DNA of 64,000 nt from Myxococcales bacterium (GCA_020633325.1 JACKDX010000001.1:1426001-1490000); one strand, 5' to 3'; positions 45,894 to 54,869 are shown, counted from the first letter of the stretch. A program made the numbers and translations. The notes: generated by a model from the sequence alone, not told the origin.

Positions 45894-47042
45894 ATGTACG
45901 CCATGATTCCAGCATTCATCAGGGTCGGTTGCCTTGCGTGGCTTACGGTCAGTTGCGCTGCCACACCGGAAGACAGCCACCTAGATCACGAGTTTTCCGG
46001 CGTCGTGGCTGTCACCAACAAGCCTTACCTGATTATGCGTAACGGAGGAACGATTGACATCAGTGTCGGCTGGGATAGCGAAAATTCCCCGGTGCAGGTG
46101 GTGCAAGGCTCCCTCTTGAATGCGCTGGGGGGACAGGTTGTCGAGTTTCAATCTCCTCCCATCTGTAACCAGCTGGGCACATGGAGTCCAGGCAATTGGA
46201 TCTGCCTCTCTCAAGAATCCTCGGGAATTGCTATGCCGCCTATAGGATTTCGAGCCATGGCTTCATTTGCAAGCGACTTGCAGTGGAGTAGTTTGTTTGT
46301 GGAAATCAATAATTTGGCTCTTTTGGCGAGCGGCAGCGGGCCGCAGAGTCCCACCGGTGTTCGCTCCGCTGTCACTATCCCCGTGGCCATCAACTCAGCT
46401 CTGGTAGCCATTCCTAGCATGCAAAGCTCACAGACCTTGTCTCAGCTGCAGCTCAACCAAGAGGCGTTTGTTATCGTGGATGCTGTGAACCCAGGGAGTA
46501 TTAATCTCAACCTTGTTGATGTCACGTTTTCACAAGGGGTGCAGTTTTCGTTTGCAAGTGGCCCTGCGCCAAACCAATGCCAACCAATTGCAAATTCACC
46601 TAACACCCTCCGATGCAACACACATTCTTCGGTACCCCTTACCAAGCCCATCTATGTCCGAATCACACCCACAACTATTGCTCCGGCAACCATTAGTGCG
46701 CGCTTCTATCAATCTGCTGGCGGAAGCAACAACGAATTCATCGACTACTATCGTGAACTGACCCTTCCTGTAATCGACCCCAACGCTACGCCGACGCCAA
46801 CACCAACATCCACTCCGACTTCAACGCCCACGCCTACCGCGACGCCCTCACCCACGGGCACGCCGACGGCCACGGTGACAATCACTCCGACGCCCACAGT
46901 AAGCCCCACACCGACGGGTACTCCCACGCCGACCCCAACACCGACGCCGACACCTACCCGAGACCCCGATGTCTTCATCTATTTCAGCTACATTCCTGCT
47001 GTGGCGAACCACGCCGGCGAACAGTTCATCCGCACCCACTAG
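45894..47042 (+). CDS. Cassette 1 gene C: stalked lipoprotein with Thr-Pro repeat
   Basis: A 382-residue lipoprotein. The signal LAWLTVSCAAT gives the lipid site, followed by HEFSGVVAVTNKPYLIMRNGG and an Ig-like beta region (~40-290). Then comes a ~60-residue Thr-Pro stalk rich in TPTP units. The terminal 24 residues (FIYFSYIPAVANHAGEQFIR and four more) are strictly conserved in all three copies. ATG 45894 is chosen because AGGAGG lies 7 bases upstream; the frame opens at 45888. It probably displays its head domain at the cell surface on the stalk. Confidence 0.8.
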   Translation: MYAMIPAFIRVGCLAWLTVSCAATPEDSHLDHEFSGVVAVTNKPYLIMRNGGTIDISVGWDSENSPVQVVQGSLLNALGGQVVEFQSPPICNQLGTWSPGNWICLSQESSGIAMPPIGFRAMASFASDLQWSSLFVEINNLALLASGSGPQSPTGVRSAVTIPVAINSALVAIPSMQSSQTLSQLQLNQEAFVIVDAVNPGSINLNLVDVTFSQGVQFSFASGPAPNQCQPIANSPNTLRCNTHSSVPLTKPIYVRITPTTIAPATISARFYQSAGGSNNEFIDYYRELTLPVIDPNATPTPTPTSTPTSTPTPTATPSPTGTPTATVTITPTPTVSPTPTGTPTPTPTPTPTPTRDPDVFIYFSYIPAVANHAGEQFIRTH

Positions 47043-47143
47043 AGGCGGGGTCACTAACCACCGACGTAGCCCACTGAAATCATTGGATTCCTGGGAAAAG
47101 CGCGCGATTTAGGCAAGCAGCCTGAGCGAGGCGGGTAGGCGGG
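47043..47143. repeat. Cassette-junction repeat, copy 1
   Basis: Begins GGCGGGGTCACTAACCACC just after the C stop and runs through CAATGATTTCAG-complement sequence to GGGTGCACG, about 100 bases. It is repeated at 50706, 54414 and 58349. Minus strand has a short open frame ending SVGYVGG. Its origin is not identified. Confidence 0.75.
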
Positions 47144-47801
47144 TGCACGCCTCGTACGAGCTCGTCCCGCGCGCCCAAAGACGACCCTGACCGCGACGCT
47201 GTGATGCTTGCCCAAGAGCGCTTGCAAAATCTCTTGGGCCAGGTGCACATCAAAGTCAGCCCCCAAGCCGACGTCTGGCTCGATGGCCGCCGCTTAGGCC
47301 AAGCTCCCGGCACGTTTTCCATCCCCGCCGGCCGTCACGTGCTTGAGCTGCGCAAAGACGGCTACCTCCCCGCACGCCGCCAACTCACCGTCGCCTCCCG
47401 CCGCGAGCACGACCTTTCCGTCACCCTCAAAAGCGCCCAAAGACGAACCGCCGCTCTCCCCCGCCATCTTCTGGACCGGCCTCGGCCTGACTGTCGTCAC
47501 CGCCGGCATCGGCACCTACTTCGGTCTGCGCACCTTGAGCTTGAATAGCGACCTTGAAGAGAGCGACCCCTTGTTACCCAGCACCCAAACGCTCCAAGAA
47601 GACAAAGACCAAGCGGCGCTGCTCACCGACATCTTCTTCATCTCCTCGGCCGGTTTGGCCCTGACCACGGTCGTTCTTGCTATCTTCACCGACTGGGACG
47701 GTGACGAGGACGACGATGCCTCAACGTCCAAAGACAGCGCGGCATGGCTGCCGTTTGTGGGCCCCTATACCGCGGGCATTCAGTACCGAGGTGCGTTATG
47801 A
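47144..47801 (+). pseudogene. Cassette 2 gene A: 5'-truncated and frameshifted TPR-PEGA gene
   Basis: Starts with the gene-A sequence for SYELVPR, then jumps to the codons for APKDDPD. The 96 or so bases coding for the TPR region between are missing and the reading frame is lost at the join. It then matches gene A up to the PEGA domain. An extra C in the run at 47436-47438 (three C against two in cassette 1) shifts the frame again. The two membrane helices and the ATGA overlap with gene B are intact in the other frame. Not expected to make a functional protein, although transcription may still serve gene B. Confidence 0.85.
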
Positions 47802-49444
47802 GGGCACGCCTCGGCTTGATCGGTGCGCTCGTTTTGTACGCTCCGCTACTCGGCTGCGGCATTTTGGGCTTTGGTGCCGACATCCCGGTCAGTTGCAACG
47901 ACGGCCCTCGCACCTGCGCAGACCTCAACACCTCAAACCCCACCGGAGATAGCTGCACCTTTTGGGCCTGCATCGACAACCGCTGCCAAGTGGTGCCCAA
48001 AGACACCGACCAAGACGGCGTCCTCGATAACGGCTGCGAGCCAGAAGGAAGCCCTCCCGACTGCGATGAGAACGACAACCGCCGCTTCCCCGGCAACCCC
48101 GAAATCTGCGACTACATCGACAACAGCTGCAACGATAAAGTCGACGAAGGCTTCGCCTACGGTGTCAGCGAAGAACACCTCTGGCCGTTTAGCGACGCCG
48201 AAATCGACGACCCAATCAATATTAATTTCGCCACGCAGTCCAGTGAGCAAGGCTTGATATTGGCCGCAACGTTCGATTACGGAACGGGCGGTTCGCAAGA
48301 AGCTGGTCTTGCCGCGTGGTCTGCCATCGACGTAGCTCCCAACCCATTTCGAATTTTCAAGAAAATAATTATGGACACAGCAGATGGCACACCTCCTGAA
48401 AGCATGCTGGGAGGGAGTTGGCTTACCACAACAAACTACTACAATACGCTTCCGGTCATCGCTGACAACGACTTGGGAATCGTAGCCGCGGCTACCTATT
48501 CCGGCGTCGACCGCTACTTCGCTGGACTGGTGCAAAGTGAACCCACCGAAACCCTGGTGAGGATTCATGAAGACTTTCATGACCAAGCTCTCGACGCTGG
48601 ACTCGAAGCAAATCGTGCAAATGCTGCGTGGACGGAGAATGGTACGCTGGTGGTGGGCATCAAAAGTTGCACGAACGACTGCAGTCCCAGTGAACTAGAG
48701 TTATCTAGTCTCGATGCATTCGTTCATTTGCTTGATAAAAACACCTCCACCCAAGCATGGTCTCCGATGGCCAATTACAAGCGGAAACATCTCAAAATCG
48801 GCCATGCTCCTGATGCGACTGAGCCTCCTGCTCTTGTAGGCTTACCCTCAAATCACTGGTTGGTGGCGCACTTTGAGAATTCAACGACAAAAATACGTTT
48901 AACATTCGCCAGGGTGACCGATGACGATGTCGAAACAGTTACACTGAGTCCTGATATTGACTTGGGTGAGGACGGCCAAGGTGTTGCGTTGGTGGTTGGT
49001 CCTTCCCAAGATGACACTACGACGGTGGCGTTGAGTTACGTCACTGCGGATAACCGCGCGCATGTGAAGCTTTTTTCATTGACCGAAGCGCCCACGCCGC
49101 AAGCCACCGAGCTTGTCACTGTCGATGCACTCGTCGACGATGAGGCTGTTCTCGCACATGCAAGGCCTCTGGTGGCGTTTCATCCCGATCTTGCTGAATG
49201 GATATTTGTGTGGCGAGACGGGGCAAGCCATCTGGGAATGGTGCGCCTTGAACAGGACGGCACGATCATTCCCGAAACCTTTACCCACGCTCTTGCCCAA
49301 GAAGGCAGGGTATTGGACCAAGGCTTCGGGCTGGCGGCTTTAAGGGATTCGGCGGACTCCGGCGCGTACGCGCTTGTGACCTATGCCAAGGACAACACGG
49401 CGTCAGTCTTTGTGACGGGTGCCATTAGCTGCGGAATTCAATAG
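47798..49444 (+). CDS. Cassette 2 gene B: MopE-type metal-binding lipoprotein
   Basis: A 548-residue lipoprotein. N-terminal 60 residues and the MopE-like motif (DTDQDGVLDNGCEPEG; DCDENDNRRFPGNPEICDY) are near identical to cassette 1. After ~residue 150 the sequence diverges, then a block at 48451-48580 again matches cassette 1 (CATCGCTGACAACGACTTGG onwards), after which it differs again (DAGLEANRANAAWTENGTL). The C-terminal end matches the family pattern (ALVTYAKDNTASVF). It starts within the ATGA of the broken gene A. Metal binding is inferred from the motif. Confidence 0.8.
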   Translation: MRARLGLIGALVLYAPLLGCGILGFGADIPVSCNDGPRTCADLNTSNPTGDSCTFWACIDNRCQVVPKDTDQDGVLDNGCEPEGSPPDCDENDNRRFPGNPEICDYIDNSCNDKVDEGFAYGVSEEHLWPFSDAEIDDPININFATQSSEQGLILAATFDYGTGGSQEAGLAAWSAIDVAPNPFRIFKKIIMDTADGTPPESMLGGSWLTTTNYYNTLPVIADNDLGIVAAATYSGVDRYFAGLVQSEPTETLVRIHEDFHDQALDAGLEANRANAAWTENGTLVVGIKSCTNDCSPSELELSSLDAFVHLLDKNTSTQAWSPMANYKRKHLKIGHAPDATEPPALVGLPSNHWLVAHFENSTTKIRLTFARVTDDDVETVTLSPDIDLGEDGQGVALVVGPSQDDTTTVALSYVTADNRAHVKLFSLTEAPTPQATELVTVDALVDDEAVLAHARPLVAFHPDLAEWIFVWRDGASHLGMVRLEQDGTIIPETFTHALAQEGRVLDQGFGLAALRDSADSGAYALVTYAKDNTASVFVTGAISCGIQ

Positions 49445-49492
49445 ACAATTACGCTGAACGTTTCATCAGCCCAAGGTGGACTGGCCACCCCC

Positions 49493-49522
49493 TTGCCTTT
49501 CCTATCTGGTAAGTAGTCTAAT
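49493..49522 (+). promoter_or_regulatory. Promoter-like element of cassette 2 gene C
   Basis: TTGCCT (49493-49498), 18-base spacer, TCTAAT (49517-49522), corresponding to the element before the C genes of cassettes 1 and 3. Confidence 0.6.
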
Positions 49523-49550
49523 AGCGCAGACTTCCCTAGGAGGTGTGCTA

Positions 49551-50705
49551 ATGTACGCTATGGTTCCAGCATCCGTCAGGGTTGGTTGTCTTGCGTTGCT
49601 GGTGGTTAGTTGCACCGCCGCGCCTGAAGACAGCAGCCTAGATCACGAGTTTGGCGGCGTCGTGGCTGTCACCAACAAGCCATATCTGATTATGCGTAAC
49701 GGTGGAGAGTTGCAGGTTAACGTCAATTGGGACGAAGCAGATGACGAGCCCGTGCGCGTGATCCAAGGCAGCCTTGTAGGCGCTCAGGACGGATGGATTA
49801 TCAACGACAATTTGAATGATGTATGCCTTGATGAAACCAAACTTGGAACACCGGGGTATTGGATATGCCAAGCAAGCACCACGCCAGGGTTCAATGTGGC
49901 TCCAGTCAACTTTCGCACCATGGCATCGTTTCCAGGCAACGTGCAGTGGAGCAGTCTATTTGTAGAAATCAACAACGCAGCGCTTCTCGCAGCTGGCCCC
50001 CAATCCACGGGGGGCAATCAATCTGCGGTCAATGTTCCAGTCGCCATTAACTCTGCTCTTGTAGCCGTGCCGGCTATTCAGAGTTCGCAGACCTTGTCTC
50101 AGCTCCAACTCAACCAAGAGGCGTTTGTTATCGTGGATGCTGTGAACCCAGGGAGTATTAATCTCAACCTTGTTGATGTCACGTTTTCACAAGGGGTGCA
50201 GTTTTCGTTTGCAAGCGGCCCTGCGCCAAACCAATGCCAACCAATTGCAAATTCACCTAACACCCTCCGATGCAACACACATTCTTCGGTACCCCTTACC
50301 AAGCCCATCTATGTCCGAATCAGGCCTACAAATACCGCTCCAACAACCGTGAGTGCGCGCTTCTATCAATCTACTTCTGGCGGCAACAACGAATACACCG
50401 ACTACTATCGTGAACTCACGCTTCCTGTGATCGACCCCAACTCGACCCCGACGCCCACGCCGACCCACACTCCGACTCCGACCTATACACCCACACCAAC
50501 GGCGACGCCTTCTCCCACTGGCACGCCGACAGCGACAGTGACCATCACCCCGACGCCCACAGCAAGCCCCACACCGACGGGTACTCCCACGCCGACCCCA
50601 ACACCGACGCCGACACCTACCCGAGACCCCGATGTCTTCATCTATTTCAGCTACATTCCTGCTGTGGCGAACCACGCCGGCGAACAGTTCATCCGCACCC
50701 ACTAG
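49551..50705 (+). CDS. Cassette 2 gene C: stalked lipoprotein with Thr-Pro repeat
   Basis: A 384-residue lipoprotein, signal LALLVVSCTAA. The N-terminal half of the Ig-like head diverges from cassette 1 (GELQVNVNWDEADDEPV), but the block 50094-50330 is nearly base-identical to 46436-46668 of cassette 1. The Thr-Pro stalk and the 24-residue terminal tail are also identical to cassette 1. ATG 49551 has TAGGAGG seven bases upstream. Mosaic structure argues for recombination between copies. Confidence 0.8.
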   Translation: MYAMVPASVRVGCLALLVVSCTAAPEDSSLDHEFGGVVAVTNKPYLIMRNGGELQVNVNWDEADDEPVRVIQGSLVGAQDGWIINDNLNDVCLDETKLGTPGYWICQASTTPGFNVAPVNFRTMASFPGNVQWSSLFVEINNAALLAAGPQSTGGNQSAVNVPVAINSALVAVPAIQSSQTLSQLQLNQEAFVIVDAVNPGSINLNLVDVTFSQGVQFSFASGPAPNQCQPIANSPNTLRCNTHSSVPLTKPIYVRIRPTNTAPTTVSARFYQSTSGGNNEYTDYYRELTLPVIDPNSTPTPTPTHTPTPTYTPTPTATPSPTGTPTATVTITPTPTASPTPTGTPTPTPTPTPTPTRDPDVFIYFSYIPAVANHAGEQFIRTH

Positions 50706-50847
50706 AGGCGGGGTCACTAACCACCGACGTAGCCCACTGGAGGCGGGGTCACTAACCACCGACGTAGCCCACTGAAATCATTGGATTCCTGGGAAAAGCG
50801 CGCGATTTAGGCAAGCAGCCTGAGCGAGGCGGGTAGGCGGGTGCACG
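50706..50847. repeat. Cassette-junction repeat, copy 2 (one partial plus one complete)
   Basis: The head GGCGGGGTCACTAACCACC...GCCCACTG occurs twice in a row, the second followed by the complete unit (GAAATCATTGGATTCCTGGG on). The first is cut after GCCCACTG, where a new GGCGGGGTCAC begins. Such a staircase suggests slippage or repeated insertion at the same edge. Confidence 0.75.
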
Positions 50848-51504
50848 CCTCGTACGAGCTCGTCCCGCGCGCCCAAAGACGACCCTGACCCCGACCTGGA
50901 GGCCGTGATGCAAGCCAATGAGCGCTTGCAAAACCTCTTGGGCCAGGTGCACATCAAGGTCAGCCCCCAAGCCGACGTCTGGCTCGATGGCCGACGCTTA
51001 GGCCAAGCCCCCGGCACCTTCTCCATCCCCGCCGGACGTCACGTGATTGAGCTGCGCAAAGACGGCTACTTGCCCGCACGCAGAGAGCTCACCGTCGCCT
51101 CCAGGCGCGAGCACGACCTGTCCGTGACCCTCAAAAGCGCCAAAGACTCACCGCCCCTTCATCCAGCCTTCTTTTGGAGCGCCGTTGGGCTCACCGTCGT
51201 CAGTGCGGGCATCGGCACCTACTTCGGTCTGCGCACCTTGAGCTTGAATAGCGACCTTGAAGAGAGCGACCCCTTGTTACCCAGCACCCAAACGCTCCAA
51301 GAAGACAAAGACCAAGCGGCGCTGCTCACCGACATCTTCTTCATCTCCTCGGCCGGTTTGGCCCTGACCACGGTCGTTCTTGCTATCTTCACCGACTGGG
51401 ACGGTGACGAGGACGACGATGCCTCAACGTCCAAAGCCAGCGCGGCATGGCTGCCGTTTGTGGGCCCCTATACCGCGGGCATTCAGTACCGAGGTGCGTT
51501 ATGA
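50848..51504 (+). pseudogene. Cassette 3 gene A: 5'-truncated TPR-PEGA gene
   Basis: Shares the same SYELVPR-to-APKDDP junction as cassette 2. From a GTG at 50905 (GGAGG just upstream) there is an uninterrupted 199-codon frame covering the PEGA domain and the two membrane helices, ending in the ATGA overlap with gene B. It lacks the signal peptide and TPRs, so even if translated it would be mis-targeted. It carries the PEGA-region changes GRHVIELRKDG and REL in place of RQL. Confidence 0.75.
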
Positions 51505-53159
51505 GGGCACGCCTCGGCTTGATCGGTGCGCTCGTTTTGTACGCTCCGCTACTCGGCTGCGGCATTTTGGGCTTTGGTGCCGACATCCCGGTCAGCTGCA
51601 ACGACGGCCCTCGCACCTGCGCAGACCTCAACACCTCAAACCCCACAGGACAAGCCTGCACCTTTTGGGCCTGCATCGACAACCGCTGCCAAGTGGTGCC
51701 CAAAGACACCGACCAAGACGGCGTGCTTGATTCGGGCTGCGAGCCAGAAGGAAGCCCCCCCGACTGCGATGAGAACGACAACCGCCGCTTCCCCGGCAAC
51801 CCCGAAATCTGCGACTACATCGACAACAACTGCAACAACGAAGTGGACGAAGGCTTCGCCTACGGTGTCAGCGAAGAGCACCTGTGGCCGCTTGGAAACA
51901 TCCCAGCGCCCTCGAACGTCAACTTCGCCACACGATCTACGGAGCAAGGCATAACCCTGGCGGGCACGTTTGATTATGGGGTTAGCAATTCACAAGAAGC
52001 GGGCCTTGCCGTGTGGTCTGCCATTGACATAGATCCCGATCCATTTGGCACGTTTGGAAAAAGGATTGTATCCAGCGACCAAGCGGATCAGAAACCCGAG
52101 GACGTAAGCAGTTGGCTCACCACAACAAACTACCATACCATGCTCCCGGTCATCGCGGGCAACGACCTAGGAATCGTAGCCGCTGCCACGGACGGAGAAA
52201 CCTTCAACCGCTACTTCGCCGGACTAGTTCAAAGTGAGCCCACCGAAACCGTGCTGAGGATTCATGAAGACTTTCATGAGTATGACCCCCTTTGGGCTCT
52301 TGGCGAACATTCCAACTACGCAGCGGCGGCATGGACAGAGCGTGGTTTATTGGTGGTGGGCATAAAATCATGTAGCAGTGCTTGCTATCCCTCTGGCCTC
52401 AGCAATCGGGATGTCTTTGTGCAGTTACTCAAAAAAGACGACGCCACTCAAGCGTGGACCATGGCATCATCCACCATCGACCACCACCGCATCGGCAAAG
52501 TGCCGGATACGAATCCATTACCCGGGCCGGTCATCGTGCCCTTGCCCTCGGGCCATTGGCTTACGGCTCATCTCGAGCAAGGTTCTGCTGAAAAGATCCG
52601 TCTTACCTTAGTCAAAGTAACCGACAACGAAACTATCGGAGCCGTAGAATCATCACTGGTTGCGGAGCTGCCTTCCGCCGCCGACTTCACATTGTCCGTT
52701 GGACCCACCCAAGGCGACACTACAACGATAGCGTTGAGTTATGTCACTACGGACAGCCGCGCACATGTTAGATTTTTTTCACTGACCGAAGCGCCTACAC
52801 CCCAAGCCACCGAGCTAGGCACTGTGGATGCACCCATCGATAGCGATGCAGACCTCGCCCAAGCAAAGCCCTTGGCAGTGTTTCATTCTGAGCTCGCGGA
52901 ATGGTTGTTTGTGTGGCGAGACGATACGAGACGCCTTGGTATGATGCGTCTTTCACAAGATGGGACTGTCATCCCCAAAACTTTCACCCACGCACTTGCC
53001 CACGACGGCCGGCTGCTGGAGCAGGGCTTCGGGCTGGCGCCTACAAGCAATCCATTAAACGAGCAGGAGGATTCTGGCGCCTATGCGCTGGTAACCTACG
53101 CCAAGGACAACACGGCCGCAGTATTTGTGACCGGCGCCGTTGGCTGCGGAATTCCCTAA
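51501..53159 (+). CDS. Cassette 3 gene B: MopE-type metal-binding lipoprotein
   Basis: A 552-residue lipoprotein with the same signal and MopE-like motif, here DTDQDGVLDSGCEPEG and CDYIDNNCNNEVDEG. Mid-gene sequence differs from both relatives, but 52250-52440 (HEYDPLWALGEHSNYAAAAW) is nearly identical to 44900-45090 of cassette 1, and 52880-52980 matches 45512-45610. ATG overlaps gene A by 4 bases. Propeller-like C-terminal half ending GAVGCGIP. Confidence 0.8.
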   Translation: MRARLGLIGALVLYAPLLGCGILGFGADIPVSCNDGPRTCADLNTSNPTGQACTFWACIDNRCQVVPKDTDQDGVLDSGCEPEGSPPDCDENDNRRFPGNPEICDYIDNNCNNEVDEGFAYGVSEEHLWPLGNIPAPSNVNFATRSTEQGITLAGTFDYGVSNSQEAGLAVWSAIDIDPDPFGTFGKRIVSSDQADQKPEDVSSWLTTTNYHTMLPVIAGNDLGIVAAATDGETFNRYFAGLVQSEPTETVLRIHEDFHEYDPLWALGEHSNYAAAAWTERGLLVVGIKSCSSACYPSGLSNRDVFVQLLKKDDATQAWTMASSTIDHHRIGKVPDTNPLPGPVIVPLPSGHWLTAHLEQGSAEKIRLTLVKVTDNETIGAVESSLVAELPSAADFTLSVGPTQGDTTTIALSYVTTDSRAHVRFFSLTEAPTPQATELGTVDAPIDSDADLAQAKPLAVFHSELAEWLFVWRDDTRRLGMMRLSQDGTVIPKTFTHALAHDGRLLEQGFGLAPTSNPLNEQEDSGAYALVTYAKDNTAAVFVTGAVGCGIP

Positions 53160-53206
53160 GCTTTTTACCTGAACTATTTATCAGTGCCAACCCGTCTGGC
53201 CGCCCC

Positions 53207-53236
53207 TTGCGTTTCATATCCGATTAGTAGTCTAAT
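53207..53236 (+). promoter_or_regulatory. Promoter-like element of cassette 3 gene C
   Basis: TTGCGT (53207-53212), 18-base spacer, TCTAAT (53231-53236); same spacing as in cassettes 1 and 2, although the sequence around differs. Confidence 0.6.
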
Positions 53237-53264
53237 TACGCTTAGTCTCCGTGGAGGTGTGCTA

Positions 53265-54413
53265 ATGTACGCTATGTATCCAGCAGCATCCATTGCTTTC
53301 AGTTCGTTGATGTTGTTCGTGGTCAGTTGCACTGCCACGCCCGAAGACAGCAGCCTAGATTACGAGTTTGCCGGCGTCGTGGCTGTCACCAACAAGCCCT
53401 ACCTGATTATGCGTAACGGAGGAACGATTGACATCAGTGTCGGCTGGGATAGCGAAAATTCCCCGGTGCAGGTGGTGCAAGGCTCCCTCTTGAATGCGCT
53501 GGGGGGACAGGTTGTCGAGTTTCAATCTCCTCCCATCTGTAACCAGCTTGGCACATGGAGTCCAGGCAATTGGATCTGCCTCTCTCAAGAATCCTCGGGA
53601 ATTGCTATGCCGCCTATAGGATTTCGAGCCAAGGCTTCATTTGCAAGCGACTTGCAGTGGAGTAGTTTGTTTGTGGAAATCAATAATTTGGCTCTTTTGG
53701 CGAGCGGCAGCGGGCCGCAGAGTCCCACCGGTGTTCGCTCCGCTGTCACTATCCCCGTGGCCATCAACTCAGCTCTGGTAGCCATTCCTAGCATGCAAAG
53801 CTCACAGACCTTGTCTCAGCTTCAGCTCAACCAAGAAGCCTTTGTCGTTGTGGATGCAGTTAGCCCCACGAACGTAAACCTAAACCATGTTGAGATTGAA
53901 TTTTCTCCAGGCGTTACTTTTTCACATGCTGGAGGCCCACCTGCGAACCAATGCCATTTGATTAACAATCCACCAAATATTCTTCGCTGTTTTAACCAAT
54001 CAGGTTTACTAACGAAACCCATATACGCACGTGTAGTCCCTGCGATTGTAGGCCAGGCAACGATTCAAGCGCGTTTCTCACAGGCCGCTGGTGGGAATAT
54101 CGTGTTGCACGAAGAATACTCTCGTTCACTCACGCTTCCTGTGATTGACCCCAACGCTACGCCGACGCCTACTCCCACTCCAACCTATACGCCCACGCCA
54201 ACCGCAACACCCTCACCAACGGGCACTCCCACGGCCACAGTGACCATCACCCCGACGCCAACAGGAACGCCCACCGCCACCGGTACCCCAACACCGACTC
54301 CCACCCCAACACCAACGCCATCGGCTACGCCCGACCCAAACGTCTTCATCTATTTCAGCTACATTCCTGCTGTGGCGAACCACGCCGGCGAACAGTTCAT
54401 CCGCACCCACTAG
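53265..54413 (+). CDS. Cassette 3 gene C: stalked lipoprotein with Thr-Pro repeat
   Basis: A 382-residue lipoprotein, signal LMLFVVSCTAT. Bases 53394-53815 are nearly identical to 46020-46440 of cassette 1 (about three to five differences seen), encoding GTIDISVGWDSENSPVQVVQ. The head then switches abruptly to unrelated sequence (VSPTNVNLNHVEIEFSPGV; QSGLLTKPIYARVVPAIVG). The stalk is a shorter variant ending SATPDPN, and the 24-residue tail is conserved. ATG 53265 with GGAGG upstream. Confidence 0.8.
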   Translation: MYAMYPAASIAFSSLMLFVVSCTATPEDSSLDYEFAGVVAVTNKPYLIMRNGGTIDISVGWDSENSPVQVVQGSLLNALGGQVVEFQSPPICNQLGTWSPGNWICLSQESSGIAMPPIGFRAKASFASDLQWSSLFVEINNLALLASGSGPQSPTGVRSAVTIPVAINSALVAIPSMQSSQTLSQLQLNQEAFVVVDAVSPTNVNLNHVEIEFSPGVTFSHAGGPPANQCHLINNPPNILRCFNQSGLLTKPIYARVVPAIVGQATIQARFSQAAGGNIVLHEEYSRSLTLPVIDPNATPTPTPTPTYTPTPTATPSPTGTPTATVTITPTPTGTPTATGTPTPTPTPTPTPSATPDPNVFIYFSYIPAVANHAGEQFIRTH

Positions 54414-54626
54414 AGGCGGGGTCACTAACCACCGACGTAGCCCACTGAGAGGCGGGGTCACTCAGAGGCGGGGTCACTAACCACCGACGTAGCCCACTGA
54501 AATCATTGGATTCCTGTAGAGGCGGGGTCACTAACCACCGACGTAGCCCACTGAAATCATTGGATTCCTGGGAAAAGCGCGCGATTTAGGCAAGCAGCCT
54601 GAGCGAGGCGGGTAGGCGGGTGCACG
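54414..54626. repeat. Cassette-junction repeat, copy 3 (nested partial copies)
   Basis: The head of the repeat begins four times. One copy ends at GCCCACTGA, one at the first GGGGTCACT, one at GGATTCCTG, and the last is complete to GGGTGCACG. This ladder of increasing length leads directly into the RCC1 fragment. Confidence 0.75.
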
Positions 54627-54743
54627 ACCGGCGCCGTGCGATGTTGGGGCGAGGGCGCATATGGCAAGCTTGGCTATGGCAACACGAACAACATTGGCGA
54701 TGATGAGACTCCCGCCTCGGCAGGGGACGTCCAAGTTTTTTAG
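54627..54743 (+). pseudogene. RCC1-repeat fragment
   Basis: Encodes TGAVRCWGEGAYGKLGYG, NTNNIGDDETPASAGDV and stop. This is about one RCC1 blade in the style of the lipoprotein at 37500-38864 (RCWGRNADGQLGYG; IGDTEVPSSKG). It has no start and directly adjoins the junction repeat. Confidence 0.8.
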
Positions 54744-54765
54744 GTGAGTCAGCTCCTCTGTTGGT

Positions 54766-54799
54766 ACTGAAATCAAGTTCCGTAGAAGCAAAAAGTGCC
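54766..54799 (+). repeat. Direct repeat left of HigBA
   Basis: ACTGAAATCAAGTTCCGTAG and AAGCAAAAAGTGCC; the right counterpart, 55507-55541, differs by one inserted A and one A/G change. Confidence 0.75.
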
Positions 54800-54826
54800 G
54801 CCTTTTGCGTACAAAAATTATACCGC

Positions 54827-54863
54827 TATACCGCTTGACGGTATATGCGTACTGTGTTAGACT
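54827..54863 (+). promoter_or_regulatory. higBA promoter and operator-like inverted repeat
   Basis: TTGACG (54835-54840), 17-base spacer and TAGACT (54858-54863) form a good sigma-70-type promoter. TATACCG (54827-54833) and CGGTATA (54839-54845) are an exact inverted repeat spanning the -35, a likely operator for antitoxin autoregulation. The GTG start at 54870 is only about 6 bases beyond the -10, so the transcript may be leaderless. Confidence 0.65.
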
Positions 54864-54869
54864 ACCTAA

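Noticed and set aside
46748..46978. Minus-strand frame made of Val-Gly repeats
   Set aside because: It is the complement of the Thr-Pro stalk and has no independent support.
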